Shown: piece after piece, positions 17,684 to 27,072 of the stretch
Layout: each line of letters opens with the position of its first letter
Numbering within the stretch: the stretch's first letter is position 1
Assembly (NCBI GenBank): GCA_018333525.1
Contig: JAGXTF010000090.1
Span: forward strand, 1-64,000
Reading direction: 5' to 3'
Source: Bacteroidota bacterium
Lineage (GTDB): Bacteria; Bacteroidota; Bacteroidia; NS11-12g; UBA955
DNA length: 64,000 nt
The notes under the pieces: model-generated
What the model was told of the DNA's origin: nothing
Databases searched by the model: none
The model's input: only the letters and a program-made list of their open reading frames with translations
Translations under genes and position numbers: made by a program

Positions 17684-18685
17684 TCAGAACAAAACCCCGT
17701 TACTTGGAGTTTTCGCAGTGGGAATTTCAGTTTCTCCTATAATCTCCAGCAAATCAATCTCAATCGTTCTGGATAGCGCCGTTACAGGGATGTCGTTAAA
17801 GCTTCCTTCAAACGGATTTTCGCTATAATCTCCAATCATTTCCATGGTATAAAAAACCCAGGAAACCAAAACACAAAACGGGATATTTAACCAAACAAAA
17901 TGTTCACCAAGTTTGATAAATTCTCCAATCATTCCAAATGGCAACAGAATAATAAATATCCAAACGTAATAAAAATTGAGAGAGGCATATTGTCGCGGAA
18001 ACGGGAAATTTTTTATCCGTTCTGCTTTGCCCTGATTATCGAATAAACCGCGAATAACATTGCCAATTTCCATCTGCCTGAAAGTGTCTAAAAATCCTTT
18101 TTCACTGGCACTTGCCAGATCCTGCATTTGGAGGTGCAACAATTGGGTTGCACGGTTCTTTTTATCCCAAATGTCCTTTAAATCTGCATCCGTTACATAG
18201 GGTTTTATACACTCCAAAAGTTCTTTGTCAAATTCTTCAATCTTCATTCCTTTTCGATATGCTTCGTCATCGCGTAGGTTGTTGTGCTCCCAGGATCTTC
18301 TTTCGCGCAATTGGAATCTTAAGGCAGTTAACCAGGCGATATGACGCACTACCAATTGTCTTTTGATTTCCTTAATTTCAGCTTCAGGTTTTCCGGTAAT
18401 ATAAGTGGAAACCATTACCGCAAAACTTCTGCTCTCGTTTACAACACCACCCCATATTTTCCGGGCTTCCCACAACCTGTCGTAACTGGCATTGGTTTTA
18501 AATCCCAGATAAAATGCCAAAGCGGTACCTATTAAAGCAATGGGCAACCATGGAATAATAATCCGGTCAACTTCAAAAATAATATGGAGAAACACAGGAA
18601 TGGCGCTGATTAAAGCAAAAACCAAAATGAATTTTGCCGTCCATCCCAGCGTGAGCTTGATCGGGTAACTTCTAAATGTATACAA
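17684..18685 (-). CDS. Bestrophin-like channel protein
   Basis: A 333-residue membrane protein of the bestrophin/UPF0187 family, whose bacterial members form pentameric ion channels in the inner membrane. Hallmarks are the N-terminal helices (FILVFALISAIPVFLHIIF), the conserved PIALIGTALAFYLGFKTNASYDRLWEARKIWGG and, near the C-terminus, WVFYTMEMIGDYSENPFEG. The start is a TTG at 18685; no ATG is in frame upstream and the conserved region begins soon after. It lies 101 bases upstream of the AIM24 gene. Confidence 0.88.
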   Translation of the reverse strand: MYTFRSYPIKLTLGWTAKFILVFALISAIPVFLHIIFEVDRIIIPWLPIALIGTALAFYLGFKTNASYDRLWEARKIWGGVVNESRSFAVMVSTYITGKPEAEIKEIKRQLVVRHIAWLTALRFQLRERRSWEHNNLRDDEAYRKGMKIEEFDKELLECIKPYVTDADLKDIWDKKNRATQLLHLQMQDLASASEKGFLDTFRQMEIGNVIRGLFDNQGKAERIKNFPFPRQYASLNFYYVWIFIILLPFGMIGEFIKLGEHFVWLNIPFCVLVSWVFYTMEMIGDYSENPFEGSFNDIPVTALSRTIEIDLLEIIGETEIPTAKTPSNGVLF

Positions 18686-18779
18686 TGAATTAGGGTATTG
18701 GGAAGAATAGCGAATATATGAAGTTCCGGGAATTCATAAAACCCGTGGAATTTATTTGTTTGAATTCAACCTCAGAAAA

Positions 18780-19799
18780 TCAACCCGCTTGCAGGGCTTT
18801 TTTCTTCAAAGCAAGGATGCTGAAATCGCTTTTTTCTTTGCGAATGGTATTTTTCAATTTACCCAATCCCTCTATTTCCATTTCTACAACATCGCCATCC
18901 TGTAACCATTGTTCCCGGTAATTTGGATCGTTTAATTTGCCTGTTCCGTTTAATTCCAGAAAACAACCGGTTCCAACGGTTCCGCTGCCAATGACATCAC
19001 CGGCATATACATCTACACCGTATGCGCATCTTTCAATTATTTCTGCAAATGTCCAATCCATATCTCCCATATTCCCTTCGCTCACCTGAATTCCATTTAC
19101 CTTACATGTCATTTTAAGGTTGTAGTTGTTACCCACATGGCCGGATTTTGCGGTTATCAGGTTGTTTTTTAATTCATCCGGTGTTACCAAATATGGCCCG
19201 ATTACGGTACTGAAATCTTTGCCCTTAGCAGGCCCCAGATTTAACATCATCTCCTCCATTTGCAGTCTTCTCGCGCTCATGTCGTTCATAATCATATATC
19301 CTGCGATATAAGCATCCGCATGTTCTGCACGAATATTCCTTCCTGTTTTACCCAATACAACGGAGGCTTCCAGTTCAAAATCCAGTTTTTCGAAATGATC
19401 CGGCATACAGAATATTTCACCCGGTCCTTGTATCGCATTGTGGTTGGTGAAATACATGATCGGATACATATCAAACTCTTCAATCATAGAAACCCCCCTG
19501 TTTCTGCGCGCAGCAGCTACATGCTGTCTGAAGGCATAACCATCTCTGCAGCTGGTTGGATGTGGAACTGGCGCCATTAAGACATCTTCCTGAAAAGGAG
19601 TAGCAAATTCACCATATTTACCTGCAGCTATTTCAGATTCAATTTTTCTGGCATGATCGCTGTTTCTATCCCAATTTTTTAAAAAAAGCGCCATGGAATC
19701 CGGTAGCGTATTGTCTATGCGGTTAAGAGAATATATGTGATTATTCAGAACCAGACCAATTTCTGATCCATGATGGTTCTTAAATGTTACAAGTTTCAT
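18780..19799 (-). CDS. Fumarylacetoacetate hydrolase family protein
   Basis: A 339-residue enzyme of the FAH superfamily, which cleaves or hydrates 2-keto acids and beta-diketones with a divalent metal. The core contains DFELEASVVLGKTGRN with acidic metal ligands, NDMSARRLQMEE and AGDVIGSGTVGTGCFLELNG. The substrate is not known. I use the ATG at 19799, which follows a strong promoter-like element and gives the family N-terminus MKLVTFKNH; the track's earlier start adds 12 residues across the promoter. It is followed by a bestrophin gene and preceded by an RDD gene, with no visible pathway partner. Confidence 0.88.
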   Translation of the reverse strand: MKLVTFKNHHGSEIGLVLNNHIYSLNRIDNTLPDSMALFLKNWDRNSDHARKIESEIAAGKYGEFATPFQEDVLMAPVPHPTSCRDGYAFRQHVAAARRNRGVSMIEEFDMYPIMYFTNHNAIQGPGEIFCMPDHFEKLDFELEASVVLGKTGRNIRAEHADAYIAGYMIMNDMSARRLQMEEMMLNLGPAKGKDFSTVIGPYLVTPDELKNNLITAKSGHVGNNYNLKMTCKVNGIQVSEGNMGDMDWTFAEIIERCAYGVDVYAGDVIGSGTVGTGCFLELNGTGKLNDPNYREQWLQDGDVVEMEIEGLGKLKNTIRKEKSDFSILALKKKALQAG

Positions 19800-19805
19800 A
19801 CAGTG

Positions 19806-19838
19806 CAAAATTACAATGCTGTAATCATTTTGCACAAA
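19806..19838 (-). promoter_or_regulatory. Bacteroidota-type promoter TTTG-N21-TAATTTTG with overlapping dyad
   Basis: On the minus strand, TTTG is followed after 21 bases by TAATTTTG, six bases before the ATG of the FAH-family gene. The span also forms an imperfect inverted repeat (GCAAAATTACA facing TGTAATCATTTTGC), so a repressor could bind across the promoter. Confidence 0.6.
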
Positions 19839-20564
19839 CTATCGGGTTAATACAATATAATCATTGACCAATTGTTGGAGAAACCCGCGATTATCCGCAG
19901 GCTGGATATCCAGATTCAGCAATTCTGTCATTTTCCCGGCACATTCCTGAAGTGCCATTTCCTGGGTTTGTCTGTTGTATCCGGCTTGATTATACAGGAG
20001 ATTTTTAATCAGCAACATATCGGATTCCTTCACATATTTAACACCGGGATATTTCACATCTTCAGTATGCGTTTTTTCATGAAATGAAATAATATCTCTA
20101 AGGCTGAAATGCATGCTGTGTCGCTTGTGAACTATTACAGTACCTGCCAGCATATCGCCAAGTCTTTGTCTTTTTTCAGAACCGAGCATCAGAAAAATTC
20201 CCAATGCACCAAAAGACAATGTGATGTCTAATGGCCGGGTTACCCATCGCAAAAACAAATCCGAAAATTCCACATTTCCTCCACCGGGTTTCATTGGTTT
20301 TAATCCGGTTGCACGCATTCCTGCAGTAATTCCCCTGAAAAAAATTGCAACTATCAAATGGTATAACCACACAAAACCAATACTGCTCAGCATATAATAA
20401 CCGGGGTTGGAATAACCGTCTCCAAACTGAGCCACTAAAAAATTGATTACATATACCAGAATCGTATCCAGAAGATTACTTACCATTCGGTTTGCCACCG
20501 TAGCGAGTTCATAGGTGATCACCACGTTTTGCGAAGTGATAATATCAATATTTCTGGATGCCAA
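19839..20564 (-). CDS. RDD family membrane protein
   Basis: A 241-residue protein with an RDD domain: TVANRMVSNLLDTILVYVINFL opens the first helix, GLKPMKPGG follows the second, and GSEKRQRLGDMLAGTVIVHKR closes the domain. The C-terminal 90 residues are soluble. Translation starts at a TTG at 20564, since family members begin a few residues before IDIIT and no ATG is available. CAAACCTA (TAGGTTTG) lies directly upstream. The gene is divergent from the SpoIIM/DUF4129/MoxR operon; in Bacteroidota an RDD gene is usually next to that operon, so a shared role is likely. Confidence 0.87.
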   Translation of the reverse strand: MASRNIDIITSQNVVITYELATVANRMVSNLLDTILVYVINFLVAQFGDGYSNPGYYMLSSIGFVWLYHLIVAIFFRGITAGMRATGLKPMKPGGGNVEFSDLFLRWVTRPLDITLSFGALGIFLMLGSEKRQRLGDMLAGTVIVHKRHSMHFSLRDIISFHEKTHTEDVKYPGVKYVKESDMLLIKNLLYNQAGYNRQTQEMALQECAGKMTELLNLDIQPADNRGFLQQLVNDYIVLTR

Positions 20565-20569
20565 GTTCT

Positions 20570-20599
20570 CAAACCTAATAATTTTTGTGCATTTACAAA
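20570..20599 (-). promoter_or_regulatory. Candidate promoter TTTG-N18-TAGGTTTG of the RDD gene
   Basis: CAAACCTA and, 18 bases further, CAAA on the plus strand. Read toward the gene this is TTTG, 18 bases, TAGGTTTG, ending five bases before the TTG start. It supports that unusual start. Confidence 0.5.
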
Positions 20600-20726
20600 T
20601 AGAAACCTTTAAAGATTTATCTATCCTGCTGATTTGTAATAGGATAATTATAGTGGGATTGCGTCGGATACAATTTTGAAAGGAATCAAAAATTTTCTAT
20701 CAAATGATGTATTCTTGCATATAGGG

Positions 20727-22640
20727 ATGCGCGAGAGCAAATTCATAAAAGTTAACGCTGAAAAATGGCGTAGGTATGAGGATGGGATAAAGCAGGGTTC
20801 ATTGCCTCCGGAAGACATGGAAAGCGCATTTGTGGAGCTGAATGATGATCTTGCTTATGCCCGTACTTTTTATAAAAATCGCGCGGTAAGATTGTTTTTG
20901 AATAACCTCCTTACGCCGGTTTATTCTGCAATTTATAAAGGTAAAAAATGGAATTGGAAAAAGGCGGTTAATTTCTTTGCAGTGGAAGCACCGGCAATTA
21001 ATTATTCTGCCCGATACATGTTGTTGGTTTCTTTTGTCGCTGTATTTATTGGAGTGTGTATTGGTTTTTTTTCAACCAGTGTAGACAGGGAATTTGCATC
21101 CTCCATTTTAGGGTCCGAATACGTTCGAATTACCGAAGATAACATCAATCGTGGAGACCCATTGGCAATTTACAAACACGAGGATGCCGGGGATATGTTT
21201 CGATATATCGCACTGAATAATTTATATGTAGCTGCGTTGTTTCTTTTTTTTGGCGCTTTGTTCTGTGTCGGAACATTATATTTATTGATGTATAACGGAA
21301 TCGTTTTGGGCGCCTTTACCTGGCTGTTTACCAGCAGAGGCCTTACTACGGAGTATCTGCTTACGGTTTACCAACACGGCACTTTGGAAATATTGGGAAT
21401 GGTAGTAGAAGGTGCGGCCGGACTCATGATTGGTTCCGGAATTCTGTTTCCCGGCACATTAACCAGAGCCCGCTCCATGCAGGTCGCAGCTAAAAAGGCA
21501 GTTACTATTTTTTTGGTATGCGTGCCGGTAATTATTCTTGCCGCATTCATAGAAAGTTTTCTCACCCGCTTCACAGAAATACATTTCGCTCTACGAATTT
21601 CGATTATCTTATTATCCTTGTTAATTATGCTGTACTATTTCGTAATATTCCCGCTTTGGAAATTTCGAAATGCCAAACAGGTAACAGGAAATTACGACCT
21701 TTTGGAAGCCGAACAGGACAACAAAATGGAACCTGGAGAAATCTACAAAAACAATACAATTTTATTGCTTGTGTTCGATTTTTTAAAACAACATGGCTCG
21801 CGCATTCTTTTGTTTTCCATAAGTTCTGTTTTAGTTCTGTTGTTGATAAACCAGGTGAGTGGAAATGCAATTGTTTCAGATCTGGAGGCACATTTAAACG
21901 AATGGAATCGCGGCGGCGTATACAGGTATATGGATGATACCAGAAATACAGCGATGCAGGGGTTTCAGTGGTTCTCTTTTAATATTTATGCAGCGCGATA
22001 TTTTTTTTCTGCAGAAATATCAAACTGGATATTCATATTTAATTGGATTGCTATTGCTGGAATTGTATACTTTGTTTTAAGGGCTTGTGAAAACTATTTA
22101 AATGAAACAGCCGGAGTTAAAAACAATAGAAATAAAGCCATTCTTGCAGCAATTTTATGTGCAACTTCTCAGGTCTTTATTAATTATCTTTTTGAATCCT
22201 GGTGGCCCCTTGCGATGTTTTTCATTTTCCCCTTTAACCTGCTGATTTGTGTACAATATAATCTGAATCTGTCGTCCAATCCCATTCAATCTGCTGTAAA
22301 GTCAATTGGAATCGGGTTGAATGCCTTGGGCAAAATGCTCGGTGCAATATTCATAATCGCAGTCTTATATTTTGTAATCATGTTTGGCATTAATTATCTT
22401 ACCGTTCAATTGGTTGTAATTACACGAAGCTTTCATGGTGGCCAATGGATAAGTGCGGGTATTATGAAATTTCACGTGGTAATGAATTACTTTTTATTGC
22501 CATTTTTTCTGGTGATGGTAACTTACTTTTTTACATTAGTTGCTACTTCTTTATTTGAAGCCCGGTTTGGAATTGGTTTGTTAAAAAAAGTGCGGTCATT
22601 TTCTTATAAAAAAGATGTGTATGGGGTGGAAACAGAATAG
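20727..22640 (+). CDS. SpoIIM-like membrane protein with extra C-terminal membrane domain
   Basis: The N-terminal 320 residues match the stage II sporulation protein M (SpoIIM/DUF95) type found in non-sporing Bacteroidota. It starts MRESKFIKVNAEKWRRYE, has a cytoplasmic helical segment, then helices with NNLYVAALFLFFGALFCVGTLYLLMYNGIVLGA and HGTLEILGMVVEGAAGLMIG. About 310 further residues form a second polytopic membrane domain, so the protein is about twice the normal length. I take the ATG at 20727 (637 residues) because the track's TTG adds 17 residues before the family start. The end overlaps the DUF4129 gene by 26 bases. Its role is inferred from the MoxR/DUF58 operon: envelope or cell-surface maintenance. 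Confidence 0.85.
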   Translation: MRESKFIKVNAEKWRRYEDGIKQGSLPPEDMESAFVELNDDLAYARTFYKNRAVRLFLNNLLTPVYSAIYKGKKWNWKKAVNFFAVEAPAINYSARYMLLVSFVAVFIGVCIGFFSTSVDREFASSILGSEYVRITEDNINRGDPLAIYKHEDAGDMFRYIALNNLYVAALFLFFGALFCVGTLYLLMYNGIVLGAFTWLFTSRGLTTEYLLTVYQHGTLEILGMVVEGAAGLMIGSGILFPGTLTRARSMQVAAKKAVTIFLVCVPVIILAAFIESFLTRFTEIHFALRISIILLSLLIMLYYFVIFPLWKFRNAKQVTGNYDLLEAEQDNKMEPGEIYKNNTILLLVFDFLKQHGSRILLFSISSVLVLLLINQVSGNAIVSDLEAHLNEWNRGGVYRYMDDTRNTAMQGFQWFSFNIYAARYFFSAEISNWIFIFNWIAIAGIVYFVLRACENYLNETAGVKNNRNKAILAAILCATSQVFINYLFESWWPLAMFFIFPFNLLICVQYNLNLSSNPIQSAVKSIGIGLNALGKMLGAIFIIAVLYFVIMFGINYLTVQLVVITRSFHGGQWISAGIMKFHVVMNYFLLPFFLVMVTYFFTLVATSLFEARFGIGLLKKVRSFSYKKDVYGVETE

Positions 22641-23454
22641 CGCATTTCTTGTTTGGATATTTCTGGTATCATCCGTCTTTATTCCATTAAATGGACAGAT
22701 AAGTCCGGGAGAATACCCGGAGCAGGATCTAGAATTACCTTCAGATGAAGGATCTCCTTCCTATGAGCCGGAGCCGTCCGAAACGGAAAACTATTATTCC
22801 ACAGAGCCCGATGGTATAGATCCGGATCAAAAGTACCTGCAGGAAGAAGCCGATCATCTGGATTACAGCGAAACTGTGGTAAAACCTAAAGAAAAGAAAA
22901 AGGAAAAACCGAAGGAAAACAACACCGAAAAACCATTAGAAGAAGTGCAGGAAAAGAAGGAAACAGGAAGTAGTTTCTGGCGCGGAGACATGGGCAAAGC
23001 AGTTTCATTTACCCTGGCGTTTGTCCTATTGGTTGCATTGGTTGTTTTTATTATGTTGAAACTGAATAAATCCGATGTGGAGGTGCAAAAGAACATGAGT
23101 TTCAATGGCGCACTTCCTCCGGAATTGGAAGGGCTGGACTTGCATGTTACAGAAGTGGAGGATTTGCTTGGAAATGCAATAAAAAGAGGGGATTTTCGGA
23201 TGGCCCTCCGTCTTTTATATATTAAAAATTTACAGATTTTAATTCAAAAAGGACATGTAAAACTCGGACTACAAAAGACCAATGGTGAGTATGTGCGCGA
23301 ATTGCGCAATGAGGAAATCAGGCAAAATTGGAGAGGACTTACCCGTGATTTTGAATGGTTTTGGTATGGAGAATTACAGCCGGATAAAACGCACTTCAGC
23401 GAATTAAGAAAGGTAAATGAGGACTTTTATAATAAAGTGAGACTGGAGTCATGA
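22615..23454 (+). CDS. DUF4129 domain membrane protein
   Basis: A 279-residue protein: signal-type N-terminus, an acidic and lysine-rich disordered segment (about residues 30-115), one membrane helix (AVSFTLAFVLLVALVVFIML, near 125-145) and a C-terminal DUF4129 domain. That domain reads GDFRMALRLLYIKNLQILIQKG, then the NGEYVREL and TRDFEWFWYGE blocks. DUF4129 proteins accompany MoxR and DUF58 genes, and their function is unproven. Two starts are possible (22615 or 22621), both inside the SpoIIM-like gene. The stop overlaps the next start as ATGA. Confidence 0.87.
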   Translation: MCMGWKQNSAFLVWIFLVSSVFIPLNGQISPGEYPEQDLELPSDEGSPSYEPEPSETENYYSTEPDGIDPDQKYLQEEADHLDYSETVVKPKEKKKEKPKENNTEKPLEEVQEKKETGSSFWRGDMGKAVSFTLAFVLLVALVVFIMLKLNKSDVEVQKNMSFNGALPPELEGLDLHVTEVEDLLGNAIKRGDFRMALRLLYIKNLQILIQKGHVKLGLQKTNGEYVRELRNEEIRQNWRGLTRDFEWFWYGELQPDKTHFSELRKVNEDFYNKVRLES

Positions 23455-24734
23455 ACACCAGAGCCTGGTTGATATTGTTGTTGTTGGCCGTTGGTATTGC
23501 CACCGGTTTTTATTTTCTGACTCGTGAGGACAAAAAAACCACACACAACTGGAGCAGAACATTGCACACCAAAAACAAGGAACCTTATGATATTTCGCTT
23601 TTTCTTGCCGCATTGAGAAAAAGCCTGGGATCTGATTTTCACACCATTCAAAACAATTCCGGACTTAAAAATGCATGGCATTCCCTGCAAGACGGAGAAA
23701 CCAAAGGCACCTATTTTTTTATTGGAGATGAATTGTATTTGACCGATGAAGAAATGGACCTTTTGGTGATGCATGTAAAATCCGGGGGTACCGCTTTTAT
23801 TTCTGCTTCTTCCATTCCACAAGAGCTGTTTGAAAAATTCCCGGGTCTGGAAACACGATATTTAACTACGATTTATTCTGATTCAATCGAATTGAAATTT
23901 AGCCATGCCACACTTAAAAAGGATACTTTTTTATTTGAAAATAAAGTGAAGGATAAAACCCAAAACACTTATTGGCAATACATTGGTGATAGAATGGAAT
24001 CAGAAAACCAGGGACAAATATTTAATGGAGATGACAAAACTTTGGTGCATATTTCAACCATTCAAAATGTATTTACGGATTTTGTGTATTTGAAATTTGG
24101 TCAGGGTAGGTTTTATATACATTCAAATCCTGTTTTTTTGGCAAATTATTATTTAAAACGCCAGGAAGGCAGAAAATACGCATCCTACTTTTTGAAGCAT
24201 ATTCCCAGCCAGCCATTGTGGTTGGATATGTCTGCCTCCTTTCCAAAACCGGATGCAAAAAAAGGCTATACGGAAAAATCTGTATTTGATTTTCTGGATC
24301 AGAACAAACCTTTAAAATATGCCTGGTGGATTCTTGTCGCTTCTGTTTTATTGTTTTTGTTTACAGGTGGAAGGCGCAAGCAACGCAGCATTCCAATTAT
24401 TCAGACTCCGTCCAATAATTCCTTAACACTGGTAGAATCACTGGGATATTTTTATTTTACTCAAAATAAGAACGCATTGGTTTTTAAAAGAGAATGGAAC
24501 CAGTTTTTGAATTTCATTCGCTTTCATTTGCGAATTAATACAGATATGGTAAATGAGGATACCATGCAGCGTATCAGCCACAAGTCAGGTGTAGCTTTAA
24601 ACACCATACAGGACATATTTCATATGTACGAAAAATACAAAATATTTTCGGAATTATCCGGGAATGAAATGATTCAAATCAATAAAACAATTTCAAAATT
24701 TTATCTGGAATATTACAACAAAAATGGAAAATAA
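23451..24734 (+). CDS. DUF4350 domain protein
   Basis: A 427-residue protein with an N-terminal anchor helix (ILLLLAVGIATGFYFLT), a soluble DUF4350 domain (about residues 40-270: DISLFLAALRKSLG, FIGDELYLTDEEMDLLVMHVKSGGTAFISAS), a second membrane helix near 290-308 (YAWWILVASVLLFLF) and a basic stretch GGRRKQR, then a cytoplasmic tail. The domain has a GATase-like fold by family knowledge. It overlaps DUF4129 by four bases and the MoxR gene by eleven, so the operon is translationally coupled. Confidence 0.85.
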   Translation: MNTRAWLILLLLAVGIATGFYFLTREDKKTTHNWSRTLHTKNKEPYDISLFLAALRKSLGSDFHTIQNNSGLKNAWHSLQDGETKGTYFFIGDELYLTDEEMDLLVMHVKSGGTAFISASSIPQELFEKFPGLETRYLTTIYSDSIELKFSHATLKKDTFLFENKVKDKTQNTYWQYIGDRMESENQGQIFNGDDKTLVHISTIQNVFTDFVYLKFGQGRFYIHSNPVFLANYYLKRQEGRKYASYFLKHIPSQPLWLDMSASFPKPDAKKGYTEKSVFDFLDQNKPLKYAWWILVASVLLFLFTGGRRKQRSIPIIQTPSNNSLTLVESLGYFYFTQNKNALVFKREWNQFLNFIRFHLRINTDMVNEDTMQRISHKSGVALNTIQDIFHMYEKYKIFSELSGNEMIQINKTISKFYLEYYNKNGK

Positions 24735-25719
24735 CGAATTGGAACCTACCGCAGAACAGGCGCCAACCCTGGATCTTGCACCGCTGAGCATGAAAGTGGC
24801 AGAGCTGAAAGCCATGATGCAGCGCTTTTTGGTTGGACAGGAACAAATGGTAGAACTCATGCTTGCCGCGCTTCTTTGTAACGGACATATTTTAATAGAA
24901 GGTGTACCGGGAATAGGAAAAACAATGGCAGCTAAATTGATGGCAGCTGCGCTGGATTTAAAATTTGGCAGGATACAATTTACACCGGATCTGATGCCTG
25001 CAGATGTTACCGGAACCAGTGTATTTAACCAAAAAAATATGGAGTTCAATTTCAAAAAAGGACCCATTTTTGCCAATTTGGTTTTGATTGACGAAATCAA
25101 CAGATCCCCGGCCAAAACGCAATCTGCACTGTTTGAGGTAATGGAAGAAAAACAAATTACGGTAGATGGTATTACGCATAAAATGGATGAACCTTTTATG
25201 GTAATGGCTACACAAAATCCAATTGAACAAGAAGGCACCTACAAATTACCTGAAGCCCAGCAGGATCGTTTTATGATGAAAATCATTGTTTCGTATCCAA
25301 ATGCGGAAGAGGAATTTGAGATTTTGAAACGTTTTTATTTCAATGATGTAATGGACCAAATGCAACATTTAAAACCAATTTTGGTGGCTTCTGAAATCAA
25401 AAAACTTGCGGCACTTGTTGACAAAGTGCACATACAGGATGCATTGTTGCAATATATTTCCAGGGTAATTTTTGCTACCAGAAACCATAAGGATTTGTAC
25501 CTGGGGGCATCGCCGAGGGCTTCACTGGCGGTGATGAGAGCCTCCAAAGCAGTAGCTGCAATGCAGGGACGACCCTTTGTTACTCCGGATGATATTCGTT
25601 ATGTAACTTACCCCGTTCTAAACCACCGCTTAATACTTACACCTGAAAGTGAAATGGACGGAATACAGATTCAGGATGTGGTAAATGAAATATTAAAAAC
25701 AGTGGAAGTTCCACGCTGA
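24724..25719 (+). CDS. MoxR-family AAA+ ATPase
   Basis: A 331-residue AAA+ ATPase of the MoxR group, which act as chaperones for maturing or activating partner proteins, often with von Willebrand-type or DUF58 partners. Walker A is GVPGIGKTM (near residue 60), Walker B is LVLIDEINRSPAKTQ (near 120), sensor 1 is MVMATQNPIEQEGTYKLPEAQQDRF, and sensor 2 lies in LGASPRASLAVMRASKA. It sits between DUF4350 and DUF58, its usual partners; the stop and the DUF58 start share one base (TGATG). Confidence 0.94.
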   Translation: MENNELEPTAEQAPTLDLAPLSMKVAELKAMMQRFLVGQEQMVELMLAALLCNGHILIEGVPGIGKTMAAKLMAAALDLKFGRIQFTPDLMPADVTGTSVFNQKNMEFNFKKGPIFANLVLIDEINRSPAKTQSALFEVMEEKQITVDGITHKMDEPFMVMATQNPIEQEGTYKLPEAQQDRFMMKIIVSYPNAEEEFEILKRFYFNDVMDQMQHLKPILVASEIKKLAALVDKVHIQDALLQYISRVIFATRNHKDLYLGASPRASLAVMRASKAVAAMQGRPFVTPDDIRYVTYPVLNHRLILTPESEMDGIQIQDVVNEILKTVEVPR

Positions 25720-27059
25720 TGCGCAATTTTTTTGCAAGATTTGATTTGTATATAAACTCCAGAACCTATTGGCTTTTGGTACTGGTGTTTTTATTGTTTG
25801 TGGCTGCATATATCTGGCCGGTTTTATTTTCCTTTTCTAAAATAACAGCCCTGGTTCTGGCTTTTTTGGCATGTGCGGATGTATTGATTTTAATGGCATT
25901 TACCAATCCAATAACCGCATCCAGAACGAGTAATGAAAAATGGTCTCTGGGAGATGAAAATAAGGTTGGAATATCTTTAAAAAACAATACCTATTTTGCC
26001 TGGTTTATTCGTGTTCTGGATGAATTGCCCATTGAATTACAAGTAAGAAATTTTAAGCTGGATCTGATATTAGGATCTGCGGAATATCGCGAATTGGATT
26101 ATCAGGTAAGGCCTTTGCGCAGAGGGGCCTTGCAATTTGGTAAAATTCGGGTTTTTATCAAAACACCTTTGGCATTTTTCTCTCGCCGCTGCAGTTTTGA
26201 CCAACCCACAAAAGTGGCGGTTTATCCAAGCATTTTGCAAATGAAAAAGTATTCTCTTTTTACGGTAAATAAACTAGCGGTTTATTATGGCTTGAAAAAG
26301 ATGCGAAGACTTGGACATAGTTATGAATTTGAACAAATAAAGGATTATGTACAGGGCGATGACCTGAGACACATAAACTGGCGCGCTACAGGAAGAACAC
26401 AAAACCTGAAAACCAATCATTTTATGGAAGAAAGAGCCCAGCCGGTTTATTGCGTTTTGGATAAAAGCCGGAATATGAATCAGGCTTTCTCGGGTATGTC
26501 TGTGCTGGATTTTGCTATCAATACCAGTTTGGTAATCAGCAACAATGTTTTGTTGAAAGGCGACAAAGCTGGATTGATTACTTTTAGCAATAAAGTGGGA
26601 ACAGCCATCAGAGCCGATTCGGGAAGCGGAGTGCTCCAAAAAATAATGGACAATTTGTATTATCAGAAATATCGCCAGTCTGAACCGGATTTTGAATTTC
26701 TGTTTAATGCGATTAATCGCATTATTAATAACCGGAGTCTGTTGTTTTTGTTTACTAATTTTGACAGCCTTAACGCGCTGGACAGGGTTTTACCCATCCT
26801 AAGGAAAATCAATCAAAATCATTTATTGGTTGTAATTTTGTTTCAAAATGACGAAATTGAAAAGTATGCATATGAGGCATCTTCCAATTTGCGTGAAATT
26901 TATAATAGAATGATTGCCAGACAAATGTTGGATGATAAACGGCAGATGGTTGCCAGATTGCAAACACACGGCATACAGTGTATAGCTACTACTCCTGGTG
27001 ACCTGACCATAAACACCCTGAATAAGTATGTGGAATTAAAGGCCAAAGGACTTATTTAA
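25719..27059 (+). CDS. DUF58 domain protein (MoxR partner)
   Basis: A 446-residue protein with two N-terminal membrane helices (about residues 15-60) and a cytoplasmic or periplasmic body ending in the DUF58 domain. The hallmark is FEQIKDYVQGDDLRHINWRATGRTQNLKTNHFMEE (near 205-240), followed by a von Willebrand A-like fold with VYCVLDKSRNM. Such proteins are thought to be acted on by MoxR ATPases. It is the last tightly coupled gene of the operon; the RmlD-like gene follows after 13 bases. Confidence 0.9.
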   Translation: MRNFFARFDLYINSRTYWLLVLVFLLFVAAYIWPVLFSFSKITALVLAFLACADVLILMAFTNPITASRTSNEKWSLGDENKVGISLKNNTYFAWFIRVLDELPIELQVRNFKLDLILGSAEYRELDYQVRPLRRGALQFGKIRVFIKTPLAFFSRRCSFDQPTKVAVYPSILQMKKYSLFTVNKLAVYYGLKKMRRLGHSYEFEQIKDYVQGDDLRHINWRATGRTQNLKTNHFMEERAQPVYCVLDKSRNMNQAFSGMSVLDFAINTSLVISNNVLLKGDKAGLITFSNKVGTAIRADSGSGVLQKIMDNLYYQKYRQSEPDFEFLFNAINRIINNRSLLFLFTNFDSLNALDRVLPILRKINQNHLLVVILFQNDEIEKYAYEASSNLREIYNRMIARQMLDDKRQMVARLQTHGIQCIATTPGDLTINTLNKYVELKAKGLI

Positions 27060-27072
27060 ATTTTTTTATTAT

